Assembly (NCBI RefSeq): GCF_012272695.1
Contig: NZ_CP050902.1
Location: forward strand, 3,224,001-3,288,000
Direction of reading: 5' to 3'
DNA: 64,000 bases
From: Nocardioides sp. JQ2195
Lineage (GTDB): Bacteria; Actinomycetota; Actinomycetes; Propionibacteriales; Nocardioidaceae
The notes under the pieces are model-generated. The model made no database searches and had not been told where the DNA came from. It saw only the letters and a list, made by a program, of their open reading frames with translations. Below are positions 27,415-35,635 of the stretch, piece after piece (within the stretch, counting starts at the first letter, position 1; every line of letters starts with the position of its first letter). The translations under genes were made by a program, and so were the position numbers.

Positions 27415-27607
27415 CTTCCACCTCCACAGGGGACGCCGGGGCCAACGCCTCATGCTGGCACACCACGCGCTTCACTGTGAAGATGCAGGACCCGCAATCC
27501 TGACCGGCCCCGGTGGAGCGGCACACCTGCGACACGGTGCGCGCGCCCTCGTCGTAGGCACGTCGCACCGCTTCGTCGTTGACGGCGGCGCAGTGGCAGA
27601 CGATCAT
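27401..27607 (-). CDS. bfd: Bacterioferritin-associated ferredoxin-like [2Fe-2S] protein
   Basis: A 68-residue protein of the BFD-like [2Fe-2S] family. Ligand Cys are C4 and C6 (MIVCHCAAVND) and C38 and C41 (GAGQDCGSCIF), the C-X-C...C-X2-C spacing of Bfd. In other bacteria Bfd donates electrons to bacterioferritin to release stored iron. It is the first gene of the bfd-bfr pair. The ATG at 27607 lies 26 bp after the iron box. Confidence 0.9.
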   Translation of the reverse strand: MIVCHCAAVNDEAVRRAYDEGARTVSQVCRSTGAGQDCGSCIFTVKRVVCQHEALAPASPVEVEGAAS

Positions 27608-27632
27608 CGGAATCCTCGGTCGGCGGGAAGAG

Positions 27633-27651
27633 TTAGGCAAGGCTAACCTAG
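27633..27651 (-). promoter_or_regulatory. IdeR/DtxR iron box upstream of bfd-bfr
   Basis: The 19-mer TTAGGCAAGGCTAACCTAG agrees with the DtxR/IdeR consensus (TTAGGTTAGGCTAACCTAA) at all but about three positions, and the two half-sites are intact. It is centred about 35 bp upstream of the bfd start. IdeR-Fe(II) represses uptake genes and activates storage genes in mycobacteria, but the direction here cannot be told from the sequence. Confidence 0.85.
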
Positions 27652-27759
27652 ACTCGCGCAACCTGTCACCGTCATCCTCCACTGAGTGAGACGACCCCAG
27701 CCCGGCCGACACCTCGCTCCGCCCCGATCGATGGGGTCAGACCGAGACGTCGAGCGGCA

Positions 27760-28950
27760 TCAGACCGAGACGATGACCGACGACCCGTGCCCGAACAGGC
27801 CCTGGTTCGCGGTGATCCCGACGCGCGCTCCCTCGACCTGGCGACCCTCCGCCTGTCCACGCAGCTGCCAGGTGAGCTCACAGACCTGGGCCAACGCCTG
27901 GGCCGGAACGGCCTCGCCGAAGCAGGCCAGGCCACCCGACGGGTTGACCGGGATCCGGCCGCCGATCGTGGTGTCTCCGGCACGCAGCAGGTGCTCGGCC
28001 TCCCCGTGCTTGCAGAGGCCGAGGTCCTCGATCCAGTCGAGCTCGAGCGCGGTCGAGAGGTCATAGACCTCAGCGACGTCGACGTCCTCCGGCGACAGTC
28101 CCGCCTCCTCGTAGGCGGCGTCGGCGATCGACTCCTTGAAGGTGCGCTCCGGCGCACCGGTCACGTGGGTCGACTCGGTGGAGAAGAGCGGCATGTCGAG
28201 GACGGTCTGCGGGAAGGTCGGCGTCACGGTCGAGATCGCCCGCACCCTGACCGGGTCCGCGAGCCCGTGCTTGCGCGCGTAGTCCATCGAGGTGAGCACG
28301 ACGGCCGCGCCACCGTCGCTGGTGGCGCAGATGTCGAGCAGGTGCAGCGGGTCGGAGACGATCGCCGAGCTCAGCACGTCCTGCGCACTGACCTCCTTGC
28401 GATAGCGCGCGTTCGGGTTGTGCAGCCCGTGGCGGGCGTTCTTCACCTTGACCTGGGCGAAGTCCTCCTGGGTCGCGCCGAAGAGGTCCATCCGGCGTCG
28501 TGCGTAGAGCGCGAAGTAGCCGGGGTTGGTCATCCCCAGCAGGCGGAAGCGCAGCCAGTCGGGGTCGTCCCACCGCTCCCCCGCGTTGGGAGCCAGGAAT
28601 CCCTTCGGCGTGGTGTCGGCACCGACCACGAGCGCGACGTCGCACTGGCCGGCGAGGATCCGGGACCGTGCGGTGTCGAGGGCCTGCGAACCGGTCGCAC
28701 AGGCGGCGTACGACGTGGCGACGCGGGCGCCGTTCCAGCCCAGCGCCTGGGCGAAGGTCGAGCCGGCGACGTAGCCGCCGTACCCGTTGCGGACGGTCTC
28801 GCCGCCGACGACGAGCTCGACGTCGGCCCACGGGATGCCGGCATCAGCCAGGGCGGTGCGCGCGGCGGCGACGCCGTACTTCACGAACGAGTGGCCCCAC
28901 TTGCCCCAGGGGTGCATGCCGACCCCGGCAATGGCGACGTCGGTGCTCAT
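27760..28950 (-). CDS. Thiolase-fold acyl-CoA protein (lipid-transfer/Ltp family)
   Basis: A 396-residue thiolase-like protein. The nucleophile region is SYAACATGSQALDTA (Cys84) and the C-terminal motifs NPSGGLACFGEAV and NQGLFGHGSSVIVSV are those of SCP2-thiolase/lipid-transfer proteins, not classical degradative thiolases. These proteins pair with a DUF35 OB-fold partner in CoA-ester metabolism, for example the Ltp2-type aldolases of steroid side-chain degradation. The start ATG at 28950 overlaps the DUF35 stop by 4 bp. Exact reaction is unknown. A KstR-like operator precedes the two-gene operon. The last 13 bp of the gene are repeated once downstream at 27737-27749. Confidence 0.85.
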   Translation of the reverse strand: MSTDVAIAGVGMHPWGKWGHSFVKYGVAAARTALADAGIPWADVELVVGGETVRNGYGGYVAGSTFAQALGWNGARVATSYAACATGSQALDTARSRILAGQCDVALVVGADTTPKGFLAPNAGERWDDPDWLRFRLLGMTNPGYFALYARRRMDLFGATQEDFAQVKVKNARHGLHNPNARYRKEVSAQDVLSSAIVSDPLHLLDICATSDGGAAVVLTSMDYARKHGLADPVRVRAISTVTPTFPQTVLDMPLFSTESTHVTGAPERTFKESIADAAYEEAGLSPEDVDVAEVYDLSTALELDWIEDLGLCKHGEAEHLLRAGDTTIGGRIPVNPSGGLACFGEAVPAQALAQVCELTWQLRGQAEGRQVEGARVGITANQGLFGHGSSVIVSV

Positions 28951-29387
28951 GCGTCTTCTCCTTCGCTCGTCTCGGTCGGCAGCCACTTCCACATGGTGCG
29001 CTCGCCCACCTCGTCGGTATAGATCGTCTCGACCACGAGCTCGACGGCGGAGCCGACCTTGACGTCGTCGACCCCGAAGCCGGTGGCCAGCTGGCCGAGC
29101 ACGACGAGGCCCTCGGGCAGCTCGACGGCGGCCAGGGCGAAGGGCACGTAGGGGTCACTGGTGGAGATGTAGGGCGCCGGCGGCTGGTACTGCGCGTCCG
29201 TGTAGGACCAGACCGTGCCGCGCCGGGAGAGCTCGCGGGTCTCGAACGCCTCGCCGGAGCAGGCCGGGTTCTTGCAGAAGTCGCGCTCCGGCGGGAACGC
29301 GATGTTGCCGCACTCGGCGCAGGAGCTGCCCAGGAGGGCCGGCTCGGTGCCAGTGCTGAACCAGTCGTCGATCGCAGGTGTCGTCAT
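28947..29387 (-). CDS. Zn-ribbon/OB-fold DUF35 protein, thiolase partner
   Basis: A 146-residue protein with an N-terminal rubredoxin-like zinc ribbon (Cys23, Cys26, Cys38, Cys43) and a C-terminal OB-fold (PYVPFALAAVELPEGLVVLG, followed by VKVGSAVELVVE). DUF35 proteins bind acyl-CoA and form complexes with thiolase-fold partners. It is first in the operon, overlapping the thiolase gene by 4 bp, and has an operator candidate 23 bp upstream. Confidence 0.88.
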   Translation of the reverse strand: MTTPAIDDWFSTGTEPALLGSSCAECGNIAFPPERDFCKNPACSGEAFETRELSRRGTVWSYTDAQYQPPAPYISTSDPYVPFALAAVELPEGLVVLGQLATGFGVDDVKVGSAVELVVETIYTDEVGERTMWKWLPTETSEGEDA

Positions 29388-29409
29388 CTCTCCGCCTGTC
29401 GTCCAGAAA

Positions 29410-29423
29410 TAGAACGTGTTCCA
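29410..29423. promoter_or_regulatory. KstR-like TetR operator
   Basis: TAGAACGTGTTCCA fits the TNNAACNNGTTNNA pattern reported for KstR, the TetR-type repressor of cholesterol catabolism genes in actinobacteria. It lies 23 bp before the DUF35 start. Related TetR repressors of lipid catabolism use similar palindromes, so the exact regulator is uncertain. Confidence 0.55.
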
Positions 29424-29591
29424 TTATGCACACGGAGCGGCGTGACCAGATCCGTGTGGCCACATTCCACACGCTCCCGCACCCGTTGCACCGACCGCTC
29501 CCGCTGACCGGGAGCGGCCGACCGCAGACCTGCACAGAACCTTCACGAGTTGTCCGCGACTCCCGACCTCGCGGGCTCCTAGGCTCAGGAC

Positions 29592-30287
29592 ATGCCAGTG
29601 AACGCCACGGCCAGGATCCTCGTCGTCGAGGACGAACCGGTCATCAACCAAGCCGTCACCGACCGCCTGCGCGGTTCGGGGTACGCCGTCAGCCAGGCCT
29701 ACGACGGCCCCGGTGCGGTGGCCCTGTTCCGCGAGGTCGAGCCCGACCTCGTGCTCCTCGACGTGATGCTGCCGGGCTTCGACGGGCACGAGGTGTGCCG
29801 CCGGATCCAGGCCGAGCGACCCGTGCCGGTGCTGATGCTCACCGCGCGTGACGACGAGGCCGACATCCTGGTCGGGCTCGGCGTGGGCGCCGACGACTAC
29901 CTGACCAAGCCGTTCCGGATGCGCGAGCTCGTGGCCCGGGTGGCGGCCCTGCTGCGGCGCGTCGAGCGGGCGGCCACCCTGGCCGCCAACGCCTCCCCCG
30001 ACCTGGGTGACCTGCGCATCGACGCCGGCGCCCGACGGGCGTGGGTGGCCGAGGCCGAGATCCACCTGACACCCACCGAGTTCGACCTGCTGCTCCGACT
30101 CGCGGGCAGCCCCGGCACCGTGATCACCCGCGAGACGCTCTACTCCGACGTGTGGGGCTGGTCGGGGGCGTCGGGCACCCGCACGGTCGACAGCCACGTC
30201 AAGGCACTGCGCGCCAAGATCGGCGCCGAGCGGATCCGGACCGTGCACGGCGTCGGCTACGCACTCGAGCCCGCGGTGGCACCGTGA
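29592..30287 (+). CDS. OmpR-family response regulator
   Basis: A 231-residue response regulator. The receiver (1-120) has the acidic pair at 13-14, phospho-acceptor Asp57 (DLVLLDVMLPG) and Lys107 (DDYLTKPF). The OmpR-type winged helix (about 135-228) has LTPTEFDLLLRLAGSPGTVI and DSHVKALRAKIGAERIRTVH. A -10-like TAGGCT lies 6 bp before the ATG, so the mRNA may be leaderless. The kinase gene follows with a 4-bp GTGA overlap, forming a two-component operon. Confidence 0.93.
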   Translation: MPVNATARILVVEDEPVINQAVTDRLRGSGYAVSQAYDGPGAVALFREVEPDLVLLDVMLPGFDGHEVCRRIQAERPVPVLMLTARDDEADILVGLGVGADDYLTKPFRMRELVARVAALLRRVERAATLAANASPDLGDLRIDAGARRAWVAEAEIHLTPTEFDLLLRLAGSPGTVITRETLYSDVWGWSGASGTRTVDSHVKALRAKIGAERIRTVHGVGYALEPAVAP

Positions 30288-32917
30288 CCGGCCCGCTGAG
30301 TGGCCCGCTGAGCGGCCCCGACCGGCCGGTCCTCGACGCGGTGCCGTCGATCAAGGTCAAGCTCGGCCTGCTGGTGGCGGCCAGCGTCGTCGCCGCGTCG
30401 GTGGTCGCCGCCATCGGCGCCGGCGGCGGCGTACCCCTCTGGCTCAGCCTGCCGGTCACCGTCGCGCTCGCGCTGGCAGTCACCCAGCTGCTGGCGTCAG
30501 GGATGACCTCACCCCTGCGCGAGATGACGTCGGCCGCCCGGCAGATGGCGCGCGGCGACTACTCCGGCCGGGTGGTGGCCACCTCGAGCGACGAGGTCGG
30601 CGAGCTGGCCCGGGCCTTCAACACCATGGCCGAGGACCTCGCCACCGTCGACCGCCAGCGTCGCGAGCTCGTGGCCAACGTGAGCCACGAGATCCGGACG
30701 CCGCTGGCCGCGCTGTGTGCCGTGCTCGAGAACCTCGTCGACGGTGTCGCCGAGCCCGACCCGCAGACCCTGCGCACGGCCCTCGACCAGGCGGAGCGGT
30801 TGTCCGCGCTCGCCGCCGACCTGCTGGACCTCGCCCGCGTGGAGTCGGGCAAGGTCGAGCTCGCCACCACCCAGCTGCGGCCCCGGGAGCTCCTCGACCG
30901 GGCCGTGGGCGAGGCCCGGTCCACCGGCCGCGACGTGGCCTACGACGTCCAGGTCGACCCCGAGCACCTCACCGTCTCGGCGGATCCCGCTCGACTGCAG
31001 CAGCTGGTCGCCAACCTGCTCGACAACGCCTCGCGGCACAGCCCCAGCGGCGGGATCGTGCGGCTCGACGCCCACCTCGACGGGAGCGACTGGATCCTCG
31101 AGGTCGCCGACGACGGACCCGGCATCCCGACCGTCGACCGTGACCGGGTCTTCGAGCGGTTCGGCACCCTGACCGAGACCGAGGGAGGCGGAGGCACCGG
31201 CCTGGGCCTCGCCATCGCCCGCTGGGTGGCCGAGCTGCACGGCGGCTCCATCGCCTTCGTCGACCCGGCGCCCGGCGCCTCCGGAGCCCGGGTCCGCGTG
31301 GTGCTGCCGGTCAGCCCCGCCGCCACGAGCACGCCGAGCCCGGACACCGGCCGGCCGAGACCACGCACCGAGACCCGAAGCCAGGAGATCGTCATGAGCA
31401 CACCCGCCACACCCCCACCCGCGGCGCCGACACGTCCTCCTGCCACCCAGCCGGAGCCCGCGCTCGACAGCATCTTCGGCAGGTTCTGGCCCGAGCAGGG
31501 CCTCCGCGGCAACACCCGCGCCCTGCTGGCCTGCCTGGGGGTCGGCCTGCTCGCCGCGATCGTGCTGCCGTTCCGCGACCTGGGCCTGGGCACCTTCGCG
31601 GTGCTGCTCGCCGCAGGCGGGGTGATCCTCGGCTTCAGCGCGAACCGCCGCTCGCCGTTCACCCTGGCCTGCGCCGCCCTGTGCGTCCTGCTCGCCGGGA
31701 CGGTCGTCGTCCGCGACGCCGAGTGGATCGTCGTCCTCTGCCTGCTGGCCGGCGGAGCCCTCTGCCTGGTCGGCCTGGTGGAGGGCCGCACCCTCCCGTC
31801 GTTCGTGCTGGCCGGCATCTCCTGGCCGTTGGCCGGGCTGCGCGGCATGCCGTGGCTGGGTCGATCGGCACGCGGCATCACCGGGCAGGGCACCAGTGCG
31901 GCGGCGATCCGCACGGTCGTGCTCTCCGTCGCCGGTGTCCTCGTCTTCGGGCTGCTCTTCGCGTCGGCCGACGCCCTGTTCGCCGAGTGGATCGGCGCCC
32001 TGGTGCCCGACCTCGAGCTCGACTCCTTCGTGCTGCGCGCGTTCATCACGGTCGCGGTCGGCGGGGTCGTGCTGGCCGCGACGTACGTCGGCCTGAACCC
32101 GCCGCAGGTCAACACCGAGGACGGGCCCACCCGACCGGTCGCGAACCGCTACGAGTGGTTGGCGCCCGTCCTCCTGGTCGATGCCGTGTTCCTGCTGTTC
32201 CTCGTCGCGCAGGCCACCGTCATCTTCGGCGGGCACGACTACCTGGAGCGCACCACCGGAGTGACCTACGCCGACTACGTCCACCAGGGCTTCGGCCAGC
32301 TGACCGTGGCCACCGCCCTCACGCTCCTGGTGGTCTGGGCCGCGGCCCGCAAGGCACGGCGTACGACGTCTGCCGACCGGGCCTGGCTGCGCGGATCACT
32401 CGGCCTGCTCTGCCTGCTCACCCTCGTGGTCGTCGCCTCCGCCCTCTACCGGATGCACGTCTACCAGGAGGCCTACGGCTTCACCCAGCTCCGGCTGCTG
32501 GTCGACGTCTTCGAGGGCTGGCTCGGCCTGCTCGTCCTCGCGGTGATGGTCGCCGGGTCGAGGTTGCGTGCGCGCTGGCTCCCCCGGGCAGCCCTGCTCA
32601 GTGGTGCGACCCTGCTGCTCGCGATTGCCGCGATCAACCCGGATGCCTGGGTCGCCCAGAAGAACCTCGACCGCTATGCCGAGACCGGCAAGGTCGACTG
32701 GTCCTTCCTCGGGGGGCTCTCCGACGACGCCGTGCCGGTGCTGGCCACGTTGCCCGACGACGTCGTCGGGTGCGCACTCGTGGGCCACGGCGCGGTCAGC
32801 GACGACGACTGGCTCGAGTGGAACCTGGGCCGACATCGTGCAGCCCCGATCCTGGAGGACCACGCCGCCGGCGCATTCCGGGATGACGCGATCTGCCGCA
32901 GCAGCGGCACGGACTGA
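30284..32917 (+). CDS. Sensor histidine kinase fused in frame to a DUF4173/DUF4153-type membrane protein
   Basis: A single uninterrupted frame of 877 residues. The N-terminal 370 are a kinase. Two transmembrane segments (about 23-47 and 50-72) and HAMP lead to the HisKA box SHEIRTPL with phospho-acceptor His135. The ATPase domain has an N-box (NLLDNASRHS), a G1 box (DDGPGI) and a G2 box (GGGGTGLGLAIAR). Residues 371-877 are a polytopic membrane protein with about nine to ten spans and the DUF4173-like YGFTQLRLLVDVFEGWLGLL. These are usually two adjacent genes. Here no stop separates them, but an internal ATG at 31394 has its own AGGAG. Both the full fusion and a separate second product are possible. 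The GTG start overlaps the regulator stop. Confidence 0.85.
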   Translation: MTGPLSGPLSGPDRPVLDAVPSIKVKLGLLVAASVVAASVVAAIGAGGGVPLWLSLPVTVALALAVTQLLASGMTSPLREMTSAARQMARGDYSGRVVATSSDEVGELARAFNTMAEDLATVDRQRRELVANVSHEIRTPLAALCAVLENLVDGVAEPDPQTLRTALDQAERLSALAADLLDLARVESGKVELATTQLRPRELLDRAVGEARSTGRDVAYDVQVDPEHLTVSADPARLQQLVANLLDNASRHSPSGGIVRLDAHLDGSDWILEVADDGPGIPTVDRDRVFERFGTLTETEGGGGTGLGLAIARWVAELHGGSIAFVDPAPGASGARVRVVLPVSPAATSTPSPDTGRPRPRTETRSQEIVMSTPATPPPAAPTRPPATQPEPALDSIFGRFWPEQGLRGNTRALLACLGVGLLAAIVLPFRDLGLGTFAVLLAAGGVILGFSANRRSPFTLACAALCVLLAGTVVVRDAEWIVVLCLLAGGALCLVGLVEGRTLPSFVLAGISWPLAGLRGMPWLGRSARGITGQGTSAAAIRTVVLSVAGVLVFGLLFASADALFAEWIGALVPDLELDSFVLRAFITVAVGGVVLAATYVGLNPPQVNTEDGPTRPVANRYEWLAPVLLVDAVFLLFLVAQATVIFGGHDYLERTTGVTYADYVHQGFGQLTVATALTLLVVWAAARKARRTTSADRAWLRGSLGLLCLLTLVVVASALYRMHVYQEAYGFTQLRLLVDVFEGWLGLLVLAVMVAGSRLRARWLPRAALLSGATLLLAIAAINPDAWVAQKNLDRYAETGKVDWSFLGGLSDDAVPVLATLPDDVVGCALVGHGAVSDDDWLEWNLGRHRAAPILEDHAAGAFRDDAICRSSGTD
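31394..32917 (+). other. Possible separate start for the DUF4173-type membrane protein
   Basis: The ATG at 31394 follows CCAGGAGATCGTC, so AGGAG sits 6 bases upstream, and it begins a Pro/Thr-rich N-terminus (MSTPATPPPAAPTRPP) typical of stand-alone DUF4173 proteins. The same frame continues from the kinase without a stop, so translation could restart here or read through. Confidence 0.55.
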
Positions 32918-32925
32918 GCCGGAGT

Positions 32926-32977
32926 GCCGTTCCCGGACGCCGTTCCCGAGCGCCATTTCCGAGCACCGTTCCTGAGC
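32926..32977. repeat. 13-bp tandem repeat, four copies
   Basis: Four units of 13 bp at 32926, 32939, 32952 and 32965 follow the pattern GCCGTTCCCGAGC with 1-3 changes each. They lie directly after the kinase-fusion stop codon in the gap before a convergent membrane gene. The array is a slippage-type repeat with no evident function. Confidence 0.75.
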
Positions 32978-33029
32978 CGAGCCCCGGCCCTGCTCCGACC
33001 GCTGGGGAGCCTCGCCCCGCGCCGCGCCG

Positions 33030-33407
33030 TCAGGCGAACGTCGCCAGCAGCCCGATCGGAGTGACCAGCACGCCCAGCAGGAGCCACCACGACAGGACCG
33101 GGCGGGCGTGGATCACGAGACCGGCAGCGACCGAGAGGACACCGAAGGCGCCGGCGATGACGTTGAGCCCGATCTTCGCGTCGAGGCGGTCGTCGGGAAC
33201 CACCATGGCTGCGATCACCAGACCAGCCGCCATGTGGAGGATCGTGGTGACCGCGAGCGTGGATCCCACCCAGCGCTGCACGTTCTGCAGCTTGCGCTTC
33301 TCCTCGCGGAGCTGCTCCGGATCGACCTGCCGACGAGGGTTGCTGGGGTCCATGAGGTGCTTGGCACGCCGCGGCTGCACGGTGGTCGCGGGCTGGCGTT
33401 CGGTCAT
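33030..33407 (-). CDS. Small membrane protein of unknown function
   Basis: A 125-residue protein with a charged N-terminal half containing a helix (QVDPEQLREEKRKLQNVQRW). Three hydrophobic segments follow (about 45-70, 75-98, 102-124), including TTILHMAAGLVIAAMVV. The start ATG at 33407 has an AAGGGG ribosome binding site. No family is recognised. It faces the kinase gene end-to-end and stands alone. Confidence 0.65.
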   Translation of the reverse strand: MTERQPATTVQPRRAKHLMDPSNPRRQVDPEQLREEKRKLQNVQRWVGSTLAVTTILHMAAGLVIAAMVVPDDRLDAKIGLNVIAGAFGVLSVAAGLVIHARPVLSWWLLLGVLVTPIGLLATFA

Positions 33408-33490
33408 GGGACACCCCTTCATCTGGAGGCCCCATTCTCCCAAGAGCCCGCGCCGAGCGGTAATCGTGGCCGCCCGCGCCGGCGGGTGCG

Positions 33491-33563
33491 TCACCGGCAT
33501 CACTGGCCGGCATCACCGGCCGGCGTCACTGGCCGGCATCTGTGGCCGGCATCACTGGCTGGC
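33491..33563. repeat. 13-bp tandem repeat running into the VOC gene 3' end
   Basis: Units of TGGCCGGCATCAC (with single changes) repeat about five times and overlap the last four codons and stop of the VOC gene at 33552. The array may be an expanding slippage tract. Confidence 0.75.
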
Positions 33564-33950
33564 AGCGAGCTCCGACTCCGAGCGCAGGATGCAGAACTCG
33601 TTGCCCTCCGGATCGGCCAGGACCACCCAACCGGTTCCGTCGCCGCGAATGTTCCGCTGGTCGTCGACCTGGGTGGCGCCGTTCTCCAGCAACCGGGCCA
33701 CCTCCTCGTCACGGGAGCGGTCGGAGGGCCGCAGGTCGAAGTGGAGACGGTTCTTGACCTGCTTCTCGTCGGGCACCTCGATGAAGAGGAGCTGGTGGCC
33801 GCTCTCGGGGTGCCGGATCATGCACTCCTCGTGACCCGGGAGGTTGGGATCGCCCTCGATGTCGACGTACCCGAGCAGGTTCTTCCACCACTCGGAGAGC
33901 TCGTAGGCGTTGCGGCAGTCGACGGACGTGTGCGAGATGAAGGACGTCAT
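33552..33950 (-). CDS. VOC-superfamily (glyoxalase-like) protein
   Basis: A 132-residue single-domain vicinal-oxygen-chelate protein. It carries one domain with paired beta-alpha-beta-beta-beta units. Visible features are MTSFISHTSVDCRNAYELSE, LLGY(V)DIEGDP, then LFIEVPDEKQVKNRLHFDLRP and DPEGNEFCILRSE, the pattern of metal-binding VOC proteins (His8, Glu near the C-terminus). Substrate unknown. The ATG at 33950 fits the domain start. A tandem repeat overlaps its 3' end. Confidence 0.8.
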   Translation of the reverse strand: MTSFISHTSVDCRNAYELSEWWKNLLGYVDIEGDPNLPGHEECMIRHPESGHQLLFIEVPDEKQVKNRLHFDLRPSDRSRDEEVARLLENGATQVDDQRNIRGDGTGWVVLADPEGNEFCILRSESELAASQ

Positions 33951-34071
33951 GGCGTCACTCTGACGCCGCAGGAACGAGCCGTCCACGGATTTCCCGCGGA
34001 CGTTCTCCGTCATTTCTCGGGAATGCTGCAAAAGTTGCCCATTTGTGCCTCGAATCCGTCACAATCGCTGG

Positions 34072-35427
34072 ATGGACTCCCGTCAGGCGACGCTTCTGCA
34101 GACGATCGATCCGGTCGTGCTCGGCGATCGCCTGCGCGCAGCCCGGGTCTCGCGTGGCCTCACCCAGGCCGACCTCGGCGGTGAGACCGCCTCGACCGGA
34201 TACATCTCCCGGATGGAGTCCGGGCAACGGCGTCCCAACGCCAAGACCCTGACCGCACTGGCCAACCGGCTCGGCGTGGGGCTCGAGGAGCTCCTCGGTG
34301 GCGTGGCCCCCGCGGAGTACGACGAGCTCCGCCTCGGCCTCGACTTCGCCGAGCTGTCGCTCGAGTCGGGCGATCCGGCCGAGGCCATGCGACAGGCCGA
34401 CACCGTGCTCGACCGGGCGCGGGAGTCGCAGGTCGCCGAGTTCGCCGAACGCGCCGCCTATGTCCGGGCGCGCGCGTGCGAGTCCCTGGGACAGCTCGAC
34501 GACGCGGTGCTGGAGCTCGAGCAGCTGGTCGCCGTCGAGCAGCTCACCCTGGTCACGATCCGCGCCGGCATCGCGCTGACCCGTTGCTACCGCGACTCGG
34601 GCGACCTGGGCATGTCGATCGCGAGCGGGCAGCGACTGCTCGACCTGCTCGAGGGCAGTGGGCTGGAGCAGGCGGACGAGGCGGTGCAGCTGGCTGCCAC
34701 CCTGGCCTCGGCCTACTTCGAGCGCGGCGACGTCAGCCACGCGATCCGCATCTGCCGCCGCGCCGCGACCCGTGCCGAAGAGCTCGGCTCGCCGACCGCG
34801 CGTGCCTCGGCCTACTGGAACGCCTCGATCATGGAGGCCCACCGCGGCCACACCCGGGCGGCCATCCCGCTGGCCGAGCGCGCGCTGGCGCTGCTCGGTG
34901 AAGGCCAGGACATGCGCCACTTGGCGCTTCTACGAACCCAGCTCGGCACCCTGCAGCTCGCCATGGATCCTCCCGCCATCGACGACGCGATGCAGCAGCT
35001 CTCCCAAGCCGCGGAGGACTTGAAGTGGTCGAGTGCGGCACCCATCGACGTGGCCAAGAACGACTTGGCGCTGGCGCGGGCGCTGCACGCAACGGGGGAC
35101 GTCCATCGAGCCATCGAGCTCAGCCGACACGTCCATGACGTCGCCGCAGCGACCTCGCCGCTGGTTGCGGCGAATGCCAAGTCTGTCGAGGGCCTCGCGC
35201 TGTCCAGCACCGGCGACATCGAAGGAGCGCGAACGGCCTACCGCGCCGCGGTCAACCTGCTCACCGGTGTCGGCGCGGACCGCAGTGCAGCACAGTTCTG
35301 GTTCGAGCTCGCCTCGCAGCTGGACGAGGTCGGCGACACGGCAGCGGCACGCGATGCGTATCGCAGCGCAGCTGCCTCCACCGGTCTCCGGCGAACGACT
35401 GCGCCGCGAATCCGCTCCCAGGTCTGA
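34072..35427 (+). CDS. XRE-family HTH regulator with TPR domain
   Basis: A 451-residue regulator. The XRE helix-turn-helix spans about residues 17-75 (LGDRLRAARVSRGLTQADLG). A long all-helical TPR-like array (about 80-430) follows, for example AAYVRARACESLGQLDDAVL. This layout matches peptide-responsive RRNPP-type regulators and Streptomyces XRE-TPR regulators, in which the TPR groove binds a short peptide or ligand. The ATG at 34072 has a -10-like CACAAT just 6 bp upstream, so it may be leaderless; a GTG 27 bp earlier is an alternative. The convergent gene downstream encodes a small secreted peptide, making it the obvious candidate partner. Confidence 0.85.
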   Translation: MDSRQATLLQTIDPVVLGDRLRAARVSRGLTQADLGGETASTGYISRMESGQRRPNAKTLTALANRLGVGLEELLGGVAPAEYDELRLGLDFAELSLESGDPAEAMRQADTVLDRARESQVAEFAERAAYVRARACESLGQLDDAVLELEQLVAVEQLTLVTIRAGIALTRCYRDSGDLGMSIASGQRLLDLLEGSGLEQADEAVQLAATLASAYFERGDVSHAIRICRRAATRAEELGSPTARASAYWNASIMEAHRGHTRAAIPLAERALALLGEGQDMRHLALLRTQLGTLQLAMDPPAIDDAMQQLSQAAEDLKWSSAAPIDVAKNDLALARALHATGDVHRAIELSRHVHDVAAATSPLVAANAKSVEGLALSSTGDIEGARTAYRAAVNLLTGVGADRSAAQFWFELASQLDEVGDTAAARDAYRSAAASTGLRRTTAPRIRSQV

Positions 35428-35434
35428 CCGGCAT

Positions 35435-35468
35435 GGTTCCGGCGCCCCGTTCGACAGGCCCCGGAACC
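35435..35468 (+). terminator. Hairpin after the XRE-TPR gene
   Basis: GGTTCCGG (35435-35442) pairs with CCGGAACC (35461-35468) around an 18-base loop, 8 bp after the stop codon. No U-tract follows. Confidence 0.5.
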
Positions 35469-35567
35469 GCCCACGCACCCGGCCCACGCCCAGCTTGCGT
35501 CCAGAGGCAACGACTCGCAGGTGGAACGGGCCCGCGACCAGGGCACGACCGCGCCGAAATGACGACA

Positions 35568-35603
35568 GGCCACACGCGAACCTGACTTGGTCCCCGCGTG
35601 GCC
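35568..35603 (-). terminator. Hairpin after the small secreted peptide gene
   Basis: GGCCACACGCG (35568-35578) pairs with CGCGTGGCC (35595-35603) apart from a 2-base bulge. It lies 33 bp after the peptide stop on the minus strand and gives the short gene its own transcript end. Confidence 0.5.
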
Positions 35604-35635
35604 TGACCGCTGCTACGCCTTGCTGACGATGTGGG

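Noticed and set aside
30041..30283. Longer start for the kinase fusion, 81 codons upstream
   Set aside because: That part lies inside the response regulator gene in another frame; the GTG at 30284 gives the usual 4-bp overlap.
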